DNA from: Cephalotus follicularis
Lineage: Eukaryota > Streptophyta > Magnoliopsida > Oxalidales > Cephalotaceae
Length of the DNA: 64,000 nt
Direction: 5' to 3'
Assembly (NCBI GenBank): GCA_001972305.1
Contig: BDDD01000559.1
Span: 62,001 to 126,000 of the forward strand
The notes under the pieces are model-generated. The model worked only from the letters and a program-made list of their open reading frames with translations. It made no database searches and had not been told where the DNA came from. The translations under genes and the position numbers were made by a program. Of this stretch, positions 22,051-32,832 are shown piece after piece. The number at the start of each line of letters is the position of its first letter. The stretch's first letter is position 1.

Positions 22051-23910
22051 GAGTTTTTTCCCCTTATACCACTATTATAAAATCTTATTCCCACAATACC
22101 ATTACAACCAAACTTATTCCCAATCTACCATCTCAAACCTCCAATAACTATCCAAACCTATATCCAAGCCATGCTGACATCATCATGGTTCCTACTAGTT
22201 TTAATATTTGTTTTCTTCTGATATTTATTTATCGGAGCTTCAGAATGGTTCGGCTCAAGAATTAAAAGTGTTCTAAATAATTTTATGAACAAAATGAGTC
22301 CAATATTCAATATTTTTTGAGCCTTAAATTTTGAATTCTCTTGCTTAAACGTATACACTATTTAACTGATATTTGACTCCAAACCACTTAACTTGAAAAA
22401 CTGCATTTTAGCTCATTTTTCTTTCTCCTCTACGATAATAAACCTAATACCTGTAAATAAAATAAATCATACCCGAGTAACTATGTTCAAGTGTAAAAAT
22501 GCATGATTTATATACGTAAAATTCACACATAAATGTGTTCATCAATGACGTTAGGCTGGTAGTAGACACTATAGCGAGGCTGGACCTAATAATGCACCTA
22601 AATGACATGCACCATATTCGATTAGTAGTATACACGATAACTAGGCCGGATCTAACAGTGCTCATAAATCTTGTAATTAGTGAAGTATATTAATTTTTAA
22701 TATTATCATTACATTTTTATTATATATATCATGATTATTCGTAGTATATATATATATTTGATGATGCTTTGAATAAATTCAATCACGTGAAAATAATATT
22801 GAACCATAGATCAATAATATAAATTAATGAAATAATTTAAAATATAAATTTAACCAAATTTAAAAAATATAGAAAACCGCATTAATTAGCGATTTTAATT
22901 AAAAAATAGTAACAAACACAAATCAATAATTATATAAATTTAATATATAATATTAATTAATAGGGCTGTAGCATTTTTTAACAATTTTTTTAAATTAACT
23001 CCTATTAATTAATTTTATATATTAAATTTATATAATTATTGATTTATGTTTGTTAATATTTTTTAATTAAAATCGCTAATTAATGCGGTTTTCTATATTT
23101 TTTAAATTTGGTTAAATTTATATTTTAAATTATTTCATTAATTTATATTATTGATCTATGGTTCAATATTATTTTCACGTGATTGAATTTATTCAAAGCA
23201 TCATCAAATATATATATATACTACGAATAATCATGATATATATAATAAAAATGTAATGATAATATTAAAAATTAATATACTTCACTAATTACAAGATTTA
23301 TGAGCACTGTTAGATCCGGCCTAGTTATCATGTATACTACTAATCGAATGTGGTGCATGTCATTTATGTGCATTACTAGGTCCAGCCTCGCTATAGTGTC
23401 TACTACCAGCCTAACGTCATTGATGAACACATTTATGTGTGAATTTTACGTATATAAATCATGTATTTTTACACTTGAACATACTCGGGTATGATTTATT
23501 TTATTTACAGGTAATAGGTTTATTATCGTGGAGGAGAAAGAAAAATGAGCTAAAATGCAGTTTTTCAAGTTAAGTGGTTTGGAGTCAAATATCCGTTAAA
23601 TAGTGTATACTTTTAAGCAAAAGAATTTAAAATTTAAGGCTCAAAAAATATTGAATATTGGACTCATTTTGTTCATAAAATTATTTAAAACACTTTTAAT
23701 TCTTGAGCCGAACCATTCTGAAGCTCCGATAAATAAATATCAGAAGAAAACAAATATTAAAACCAGTGGGACCCATGATGATGTCAGTCTGGCTTGGATA
23801 TAGGTTTGGATAGTTATTGGAGGTTTGTGACGGTAGATTGGGAATAAGTTTGATTGTAATGGTATTGTGGGAATAAGATTTTATAAAAGTGGTAAATGGG
23901 TAAAAAACTC
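22051..23910. mobile_element. Giant foldback (MULE-like), 1,860 bp
   Basis: The left arm 22051-22964 (914 bp) and right arm 23001-23910 (910 bp) are near-identical inverted repeats around a 36-bp spacer. The outermost bases are GAGTTTTTT on both ends. The flanks carry a perfect 9-bp direct repeat GCGAGACTA (22042-22050 and 23911-23919), the target-duplication size of Mutator-like elements. No transposase frame exists; the short frames in the two arms are mirror images of one another. It is a non-autonomous foldback that would depend on a MULE transposase in trans. Transcripts across it would form a very long, nearly perfect hairpin. Confidence 0.88.
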
Positions 23911-24534
23911 GCGAGACTAAGACAGAAGTTGATAAATAAGGACTTTTTTTCTTTCTTCCTGAAAAGGAAATATTGCATAAATAAAGTTTAATTACAAAAG
24001 AACGACCATAAGAAACACCTCAACAATCAATTTGAAACTGATCCAAAATAAATACAGGTGGGTTCTCAAAAATAAAAAAGTTAATTTGTAGACTAAAACC
24101 ATTTTTGGTCATTAAATCCGCACATTTGTTAGCTTCTTTATGTGTGTTGAAGACGATGCTCCTGTAACTGACCAATCAGGGACCTGCAATCATTAATCAA
24201 TGCATAGTAAAGGTGAGACATAAGATCTAGATTATACTTGAAAAATTGGATCGCAGATAAAGCATCAATATAAATATCAAGTTTAAGGAACCCTCGTTGA
24301 ATAGCAATATCCAACCCGTCTCTCAGACCCCACAGTTCTGCTAACAAGCTAGAACACCACCCAACATGTCTAGCAAACCCACAAATAAATAAACCATTAT
24401 CATTCTTGAAGATCCCTCCTCAATCAGCTATACGCTGATTCCCAAAAGAAGCACTATCCATGTTTAGGGAGATAAAACCCCTAAGAGGAGGTTTTCAACC
24501 TATAAAATGACACCGTTTCATCTTTGTGACACCC

Positions 24535-24898
24535 CATTTAAGAGTGGGCAAGAGAAAAGGGTTATCCATGAGATGGAGCCGCCTTTGTAACTGGAATGAA
24601 TCGGATCCATCGAAAAGGGGGAAAAACATGGCTGCGCTATATAAGAAATGATCTTTAAACCTAATTACATGAAGCGCCTTTTGATGGATTGACTAAGGAG
24701 TTAGTAGAAACTCCAAGGTTAAGCGTGTTACGCTCAGGGGAAAACCAGGATGGGTGACCTCTTGGGAAGTCTGACCAATCCATCAATTAGGACAAAATCG
24801 TGATGACCCACGTGGAAACACAGATGTATGGACGCTGTATGTTCTGCGTGGGACAAAAGCGAACAATTTTTCATGTGGTTAAGGATCGGGTTGTTACA
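24535..24898 (+). mobile_element. Cassandra-type TRIM solo LTR (364 bp)
   Basis: Starts TGTGACACCCC, ends GGGTTGTTACA, and is flanked by the perfect duplication ATCTT (24530-24534 and 24899-24903). Its middle contains a stretch closely matching the 3' half of plant 5S rRNA. LTRs carrying 5S sequence are the defining feature of Cassandra retrotransposons, which are short, non-coding and non-autonomous. There is no second LTR or internal region, so it is a solo LTR. It sits inside the LINE ORF. Confidence 0.88.
24709..24771 (+). promoter_or_regulatory. 5S rRNA-like segment (pol III internal promoter)
   Basis: Contains ACTCCAAGGTTAAGCGTG (box A region), then AGGATGGGTGACCTC (box C) and TGGGAAGT, in the order and approximate spacing of a plant 5S rRNA gene. 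The 5' half of 5S is not recognisable, so this is not a 5S gene. Whether it still recruits TFIIIA and pol III cannot be told from sequence. Confidence 0.85.
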
Positions 24899-26668
24899 AT
24901 CTTAGTGGTGTTCTTGGAACTTGTGAGGTATTGTTCAACCAATTTAGTTTTACACAAGGCAAGTAAACCATTATCATGAATAGCAATAGATTGAAAAACC
25001 CATTTGTTTCGCCTAAACCATAAAAGCCAACACATAATCGAAAATATCAAGTTCCAATCAAGAAGATAAAATTAGAAGGATTCTTAAAAGCACAATTAAC
25101 TTCCACCCAATCTAAAAAATTAAGAGAAAAAAAAGAGAGGATGCAAATCAAAAAGATATAAAGACTTCCAAATCCGAGAACTGTGACAATAATCCCTAAG
25201 CATATGCATGATAGATTTAGACTCAAGATTAAAACCAGGACACACATCCTCTTGAATAATAGACCTTCCTTTAAGAAAGCGTCTAGTAGGAAGTCTATCC
25301 CGAGCAGTCAACCATAAAAACGTTTTAACACCAGGAATGACTTTTAAAGACCAGATGCGGTGAAAAGGAGAGAAACCCAACTTATCCACCTTTTTATCCA
25401 AAAGAAGATTGTACTATGATCTATAAGAGAAAATGTTGAATAACCCCAAACCATCTTATCATCAGTAGAAGAAAACTTATGAAATGGGATAGCGCAAATC
25501 ACTTGGCGAATATAATGGGGGATAATAAAGGAAAGACACATTAAATTCCACCTACCGTTCTCAAGGATTAAATTGAAAACTTTAATATTTAAATTAGACT
25601 CCAAAACCGGCCCATGAATAAGGCCTCTAAGGGACCCCAAACTAGTCCAATTATCCGACCAAGCATTAATCGAATTTCCATCCCCAATGATCTATGGGAG
25701 ACCTTTATAACAACAGTCCCAGCCCGTATCTAACCCTTTCCAAATCAACGATGAGCTCTTAGTGGAATTCTGGCTATTAATCCTACTAGAGGTTAAGTAC
25801 TTAGGTTTAAGAGTCTTAACCCAAAACAAGTATGGTTTCTTAAGAAACCGCCAACATAGCTTAGGAAGCATATCATTATTAACCAAATTCGAAACTTTTA
25901 TACCCAGACCACCCTCAGCCTTAGGCTTAGTGATATCATTCTAATTAACCAGATGATTTTTTTTTTTCAACAGAAATGTGATGACCTGAATTCCCTTATG
26001 TACTATTGAGTACTGTTCATGCATATATTGTACCATCTTGAACTGTATTGTACTGTATTGAATTGAGATTTTCCTATACCTATTGATATTGTATTGATTA
26101 TATGCATGTATAGTCGGGATTTTGGGCTGGATTTCGAAGAGTTGACAGAATCGACTATATAAGTCAATTCTTTCTCTCTTTTCTCACACATTTCTCATTC
26201 TTCTCCTTCTCTCTCTCTATCCTTCTCCCTTTATCTCTCTTCTGGGTAGCCTCCATCTCCCTCTTGCTGCCGGATTGCATCTCCATCAACAAGAATAGCG
26301 ATTGCAAGTCATGGCTTACCGATTGAACAAAAAAGTAGCGAGTTTTGGGCGATTTCTGACGATCGATTGATTGGAAGCTCAATTTTGAAGCTTCGTTAAA
26401 GGTAGGACTTCCCTACTTGATTGTCTATTGCTTAATTGCATAATTGATTGAATTGAGTGATTGTATTGCATTGAATTAAAAAACTAGGGTTTTATTGATT
26501 TCCTTGATCTAACTGATCTAGGAGGATTGAAACTGAATTTTGAAGGTTGTAACAAGTTTTACTAACCTTAAATGATTGATTTTAAACCTTGGTTTTCAAA
26601 GAATGGCTTTAACTTGTATTTTGGTATGAGATTGACTGGTTTTTCTGCACAAAACTCGACCCTGCCAG

Positions 26669-26925
26669 CAAAGACATCGACCCCTAGCCCAAGGATGTCG
26701 ATGTCTTTCGCTTCAGAGTGTTGTATCTGTGATTCCGCAGCAAAGACATCGATGTCTTTGAAAGACATTGACGTCTTTGCCTCGAGATATTTTTCCCCAG
26801 GAAAGACATCGATGCCGAACATCGATGTGCATTCCCAGGCAATTTTTATTGAAACGCGTCGACGTCTCTCTTCAAGGACATCGACGTCTTTCGGCCAGAT
26901 CTCTATACAAATAGATAAAGACTTC
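26669..26925. repeat. Palindromic array in the 5' LTR
   Basis: Diverged units are built on AAAGACATCGATGTCTTT, a perfect 18-bp palindrome present intact at 26742-26759, with variants such as AAAGACATTGACGTCTTT. The array lies about 500 bp downstream of the TATA box, so it would be transcribed. It creates a spurious repeated-peptide reading frame (KTSMSLKDIDVF-like) on both strands. Confidence 0.85.
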
Positions 26926-27766
26926 ACTACTTTAAAGCTGGTTTTTAACTTCTTTTCACATTGCCGCTTGACTGGAGCCTCACTTGAGCTGTTCAAGTGT
27001 TTGAAACGGTTTTAATGATTGTACCGACTGATTGACTACTTGAGTTATGAGTGATGCGAGTCTAAGTTGGTAAGTTGGACGCACACTCCCAACCCTCCAT
27101 TAGATACCGTCACTCATTGACTTTGCTTAATGACATTGTACTGACATGATTGATTGTATTGTATGGATCCTATAGAGCAACCTTATGATTCGTGTCAGCA
27201 TGTTAGGTTGTTGACTCTGTCCACCTATTTCGTTGATCGTTTCATTTATTGTATTGTATTGACCCGCTGACGAGCGATACCGATTGATTGATAATTGATG
27301 CTCCCTAACGGTATCAGTAACTTCCTCGGTTGTAGCTCATCAACATTGTATTGACCCAGCCATAGGCTGGAAGATCTATGAGTCCCAGACCTGATCAATC
27401 TGGGAACTGTAGATGGATCTCCCACCTTTTTCGAAGGACCTCCTTCCGTGGGATTGATTATTACTATTGATTGACATTGTACTGACCCGAGGTCACATGC
27501 TCTATAGGATATTAATTGATTGATTGGGTGTTTTATACATCGCCATTGAGTGTCTGCGATTGTTTGTTTATTATATATCCTATCCGTATGCTCTGTTATG
27601 GGTCATTGTCATACGGGTAGTCTGATCGCCAACTGTACATATGCATTTGCCATGTCATGCATTGATATTGTACACCGCACATTCTTATTGCATAGATTGT
27701 CACTAATATTGCACATTGTACATGCATACATGCTGCATGAGGTTTCTGCTTAGCCAGTGTGGCTAA

Positions 27767-27786
27767 CCCCATCCTTCGGGGTGGGG
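27767..27786 (+). repeat. UUCG-loop hairpin in LTR
   Basis: CCCCATCC, loop TTCG, GGGTGGGG: eight pairs including one U-G and a C(UUCG)G closing, an unusually stable RNA tetraloop. A 5-bp hairpin AGCCA-GTG-TGGCT lies just upstream. In the 3' LTR (about 34752-34771) one C-to-T change turns a pair into a wobble, so folding is retained. Confidence 0.75.
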
Positions 27787-28108
27787 CTGTGTTGTGCCTT
27801 TGTGTGCGGAGTAGGTAGGGCATCAGGTAGCAGCGGAACGAAGGATTGCAGATTCCATCGACCGAGGAATTCGTCTGGATTTGACAGAGTTCTTGTAATA
27901 ATTGTATTGTAAAAGATTGGTATTGTAAAGAATTGTTTTGTCTTGTACTGTAAAGATGGATTGTTGTATTGTATCTTCCGCTTCATGATATCTATTACAA
28001 TGTTTTAAGTTTTTCCGTATTTTTATACTGCTAGTCCTGACCTTTGTATTGTTATTGGATTGAGAGTAATGCCACGTGTCTGCCCTGCGGGCGCAGGGTG
28101 TTACAGAA

Positions 28109-28121
28109 TGGTATCAGAGAC
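28109..28121 (+). other. Primer-binding site, tRNA-iMet type
   Basis: TGGTATCAGAGAC, three bases after the LTR end; 11-12 bases match the complement of the initiator tRNA-Met 3' end. Confidence 0.88.
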
Positions 28122-28247
28122 ATTGGTTGACCTGCTAGTTAAGTATATTAATATGTTGATTGAGATTGACTGAATGGATTTGCATAGAGATTGATATTGA
28201 ATTGAAAGAGATTGTATCTAATCATCCCATTGTTGCCTCTTATAGCA

Positions 28248-29540
28248 ATGAACAATAGGAGATGGCGTGGCCGTCGAGGTGGAAGGAATGCTCCTGCTCC
28301 TGCCCCTGCTCCTGTTGTTAATGAACCGGCTCCTGGTAACGTTTTTCCAGAGTATGATCCTGATGCTCTACCAGCCGGGGCTGACCCTGAGGTTTGGAAA
28401 CAGTTGTGTGCCACCATGGCACAGATGCATACTTTGATGGGACGCCAACAAGCTAGAGTTGGATATAGACCAAGAAGGGAAGACGTGTTGAGCCGCTTCC
28501 TAAAGTTGCAGCCTCCAGCATTTATAGGACTTCCTGATCCTACCCTTTCTGAGTCTTGGCTAAAACATTTGGAGAAGATCTTTGAGGTCATGGGATGTGA
28601 TAATGAACAGAAATTGGTACTAGCAGTGTATATGCTCCAAGGAGAAACTGAGCACTGGTGGGCTATGGTTAACACAAATTGGACAAGGAATGGTATAGTC
28701 CGCTCTTGGGATGCCTTCAAAAGGGAATTAAATGCAAGGTACTACCCTCAGGTGGAGACTGACAGAAGAGAGATTGAATTTGCTAATCTGGTTCAGGGAA
28801 GCATGTCAGTTGCTGAGTATGAGGCAAGATTCATGCAGTTAGCCCGATCTGCCCCATACTTAGTGGAAGGCCAAGAGCGTAGAGCGAAGAAGTTCCTAAG
28901 AGGACTGAGATTGGATTTGAGGAGACACCTGACACCCTTGGGTCTGACCTCCATATCGGATATTTCTTCCCGGGATATGCAGCTTGAGGATATTGCAGCT
29001 GAAGCTAAACTGATGAGAGAGATGACCCGTACTAGGCCTGCTCCCCCCACTTGGCAGAGTGGTAGTGATAGTGGCAGCGCGAAATCATAGAAGACTGATA
29101 GTAGTCCCTCTCCTGGTTCTCAGGGTAGTAATCGGGATGGTGGGAACCTGTCTCGTTCTCAGAGGAGAAACAGATCAAGGAACGCGCGCCGTGGAAGCCG
29201 ATCTTCAGCACCTAGTCAGAGTATGCCTTCCAGATTTTCTGGGACTGGTGATCAGAGTGCTTTGGTTCCTTGTGTGCATTGTCAGAAGACCAACCACACT
29301 TCTGATAACTGTAGATGGTTTTTGGGCCTTTGCTTGGTTTGTGGTGGTTCCGACCACATTGCTAGAGATTGCCCTTGGAGTTCTCGTCCTAGAGGATTTG
29401 ATCATACACAACGGTCATCGCCTCCCCCAGGACCGACAACCAGTGTACTGTCTTCTTCCCGTGGGACTTCGCAGTCCAGAGGGAAACAGCCTATGAGTTC
29501 TGCTTCGACAGTTCATGCTAGAATATTTGCTATGGAACCG
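28248..29540 (+). pseudogene. gag of the second Tekay-like element
   Basis: The ATG at 28248 (MNNRRWRGRRGGRN) is the natural start; the reading frame is open further upstream but without coding character. A proline/alanine-rich N-terminus is followed by the capsid domain (FLKLQPPAFIGLPDPTLSE, YMLQGETEHWWAMV, MSVAEYEARFMQL). A TAG at 29088-29090 interrupts the frame. The same frame continues through an Arg/Ser-rich linker and two zinc knuckles at 29269-29375 ([28 protein letters not shown]), then into protease without a break. Gag and pol are therefore one polyprotein, as in chromoviruses. Confidence 0.85.
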
Positions 29541-32500
29541 AGTGCTGCAGCTGGGTCAGACGTTGTGATTGGAGGTACCATTCGACTCTTTCAGCTTCCA
29601 GCACGGGTTCTTATTGATCCGGGTTCATCTCATTCATTCATTGCATTGCATTTTGTCTCCCATGTCGGTTTTAGACCTGAGAACCTTCCTTTCTTAATGG
29701 AGGTATCCACACCTCTTAGTGAGTCAGCGACTACCGATCTAGTGTGTAAAGATTGTATGGTAGAGATTGATGATCGTTGCTTATTAGCCGATCTTATTGT
29801 TTTACCGATGGATGGCCTAGATGTGATTCTTGGCATGGATTGGTTGTCTGCTAGCTTTGCTCAGGTGGATTGTCATCAGAAAGTAGTGGTTTTCAGTCCT
29901 CCAGGACGACCACTTTTTCAGTTTCTTGGCACCTTAGAGCCACTGTTTGTCTCGATGATTTCGGCTTTGCATACGGACAGATTGTTACGACAGGGATGCC
30001 AGGGGTTTCTGGCACATGTGCTCGATACAGATCGATGGCGGCTGGTACTGGAAGAAATTCCAGTGGTTTGTGAGTTCGGAGATGTTTTTCCTCCGGATTT
30101 GACTTCCTTACCGCCTGACAGAGAGATAAAGTTTGTGATTGATTTGATACCACGGACTGCACCAATTTCCCGAGCGTCGTACCGAATGGCACCGATAGAA
30201 TTGAAAGAGTTAAAGATACAGTTACAGAATCTTCTAGACAAAGGTTTTATAAGACCTAGTGCTTCACCCTGGGGAGCACATGTTCTTTTTGTCCAGAAGA
30301 AAGATGGATCGCTCCGTATGTGTATTGACTACCGACAGCTCAATAAAGTTACAGTAAAGAATAAGTACCCTCTACCACACATTGATGAGCTGTTCGATCA
30401 GTTTAGAGGAGCGACAATGTTTTCTAAGCTCGATTTGAGATCAGGCTACCACCAGTTGAAAGTCAGACCGGAGGGTGTTCCGAAGACGGCTTTCAGATCA
30501 AGATATGGCCATTATGAGTTCCTAGTTATGCCTTTTGGTGTAACTAACGCTCCTGCGGCTTTTATGGACCTGATGAACCGAGTGTTCAGACAGTATTTGG
30601 ATCAGTTTATTGTAGTGTTCATTGACGACCTTTTGATCTATTCCAAGACCGATGAGGAGCATGCCCAACACCTCCGCATTGTATTGCAGACATTGAGGGA
30701 TCATCGATTGTATACCAAATTCGACAAGTGCGAGTTTTGGTTATCGGATATTGCTTTTCCGAAGTTCACAGCTTCTTGGGTTTAGCAAGGTATTATCGCC
30801 GGTTTGTTGATGGATTTTCATGTATTCCTACACCATTGACCAGATTGACACAGAAGAACGCTGCCTTTGTATGGGATAGTGATTGTGAAAGAAGTTTTCA
30901 AGAGTAGAAAGACAGATTGATTTCCGCTCCTGTCCTAGCCTTGTCAGACGGGAACGAAGACTTTGTTGTATACACCGATGCTTCTGGGAAAGGGCTTGGT
31001 TGCATTCTTATGCAATACGGCAAAGTGATTGCATATGCATCGAGGATGATCAAACCACACGAAGAAAGCTACCCAGTGCATGACTTGGAGTTGGCGGCCA
31101 TCATCTTTGCTCTTGGAAAATGGCGCCACTACCTTTATGGGACCAAGTTCACAGTTTTTACTGATCATAAGAGTTTGAGATATCTCTTTTCACAGAAGGA
31201 ATTGAACATGAAACAGAGAAGGTGGTTTGAGCTTCTTAATGATTATGATTGTGATATTGAATATCATCCGGGAAAAGCGAATGTTGTTGCAGATGCATTG
31301 AGTTGCAAGTTATCTTGTATGACTCTCTCCCATATACATATGTAACCTGCATTGCTTGACCGGATTAGAAATGCTCAGATAGTGGATATTGAATTGCAGA
31401 AAGTGGTTACTGCTTTTGATGAAGGATTGAAAACCGATTTCTTCCTATCTATAGATGGGTTATTGAGATACAGGAATAGAATTTGCATTCCAGCCGATAG
31501 CGAGTTGAAGGAAGAGCTTCTTTCTCAAGCTCATAAATCTCGTTTCTCTGTTCATCCAGGGAGTACGAAGATGTACCATGACTTGAAACTTAGCTATTGG
31601 TGGATTGGCATGAAGAGAGAAATCGCGGAATTTGTATCGAGATGCCTTACTTATCAGCAAGTAAAGGTAGAGCACCAGAGACCAGCAGGTTTGCTTCAGC
31701 CTTTGCTAATTCCTGAGTGGAAATGGGACCACATTACCATGGATTTCATGTCCGGGTTGCCTCTGAATCATGACAGACACGATGGTATATAGGTTATTAT
31801 CGACCGACTCACGAATTCGGCCCACTTTCTACCGATTCGGATGACTTACTCTAGAGAAAAGTTGTCCAGATTGTTCTTGAAAGAGATTGTTAAAGCACAT
31901 GGAGCTCTTGTTAGCATCGTTTTGGATCGAGATTATCGTTTTACTTCCAATTTTTGGAGGAAGTTACAGGTAGCTATGGGTACCAAATTGAGTTTCAGTA
32001 CTTCTTTTCATCCCCAAACAGATGGGTTGTCCAAAAGGACCATTCAGACTTTAGAGGACATGCTTCGTGCATGCGTTCTTGACTATGGAGGTAATTGGGA
32101 TGACTACTTGCATTTAATTGAGTTCTCGTACAACAATAGTTATCACGAGAGCATACAGATGGCTCCTTATGAAGCCCTATATGGTAGGAAGTGCCGATCG
32201 CCAGTTTGTTGGGATCAGGTCGGTGAAAGGAGCATTTTGGGGTTAGAGATTATACAGATCACTGCAGAGAAAGTGAAATTGATTAAAGACCGATTGATTG
32301 TTGCACAGAGTAGACAGAAAAGCTATGCTGATGTTCATCGCAGAGGCTTGGAGTTTGGTGTTGGTGACCATGTCTTCCTCAAGGTGTCACCCACTAAAGG
32401 AATCATGAGATTCGGGAAGAAAGGGAAGCTTTATCCTCGTTTTATTGGACCTTTTGAGTTATTGGATCGAATTAGACGACTTGCTTACAGGCTTGCCTTG

Positions 32501-32791
32501 CCTCCAACATTGTCGGGAGTTCATGATGTGTTCTATGTTTCGCAGTTGAAGAGATATATTCGAGATCCTTCACACATCATTGAGTAGAGTCAGATTCAGC
32601 TAGAACCTGACTTATCGTTTATTGAGACTCCTATACAGATTATTGACAGACAGATCAGAGTTTTGAGGAACAAGACCATTCCTTTGGTCAGTGTTCTATG
32701 GCAGTATCATGGTTCTATAGAGCGCACCTGGGAGCGCAAGGACGATATGAGAGAGACATATCCTTTCCTATTTGACTGTTTGATAGTTTGA
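29541..32791 (+). pseudogene. pol of the second Tekay-like element, deleted and frameshifted
   Basis: Protease has [10 protein letters not shown] (about 29612). RT runs from [15 protein letters not shown] to FIDDLLIYS (about 30625). At about 30757 the sequence skips roughly 90 bases compared with the related element at 12280 and changes frame, joining FWLSDIAF directly to [13 protein letters not shown]. RNase H ([11 protein letters not shown]) and integrase (H-H-C-C zinc region, [23 protein letters not shown]) follow in the new frame, with stops TAG 30905, TAA 31343, TAG 31790 and TAG 32585. The zinc region reads CLTYQQ, losing one Cys. The tail [18 protein letters not shown] is chromodomain-like. 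It ends at TGA 32789-32791. Confidence 0.9.
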
Positions 32792-32796
32792 CTGGT

Positions 32797-32832
32797 GAAT
32801 CTGGGGACCAGATTCTTTTAAGGAGGGGAGAA
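32797..32832 (+). promoter_or_regulatory. Hairpin plus polypurine tract
   Basis: GAATCTGG (32797-32804), loop GGA, CCAGATTC (32808-32815) form a perfect 8-bp stem just after pol. The purine tract AAGGAGGGGAGAA runs to the LTR start at 32833. Position, loop and distance to the LTR match the structure at 14402, but the stem sequence differs with pairing retained. Confidence 0.85.

Larger units (their letters stand above)
25977..28105 (+). repeat. 5' LTR of the second Tekay-like element
   Basis: 2,129 bp, from TGTGATGACC to TTACA. A TATA box (CTATATAAGTC) lies at about 26155, followed by a pyrimidine-rich CTCTCT leader. It carries the palindromic GACATCGATGTC array (26669-26925) and a UUCG-type hairpin (27767-27786). 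Confidence 0.92.

Noticed and set aside
22158-23803. Mirror-image short ORFs (MYTFKQ..., MSTVRSG...) on opposite strands
   Set aside because: They are the two arms of the foldback; no domain, start context or selection signal is visible.
24709-24771. 5S rRNA gene
   Set aside because: Only the 3' half with internal promoter motifs is present, inside an LTR with its own target duplication.
26568-27015. Open frames on both strands with repeated KTSMSLKDIDVF-like peptides
   Set aside because: They are the translation of the palindromic array in the LTR. A palindromic repeat opens mirror frames on both strands; there is no coding support.
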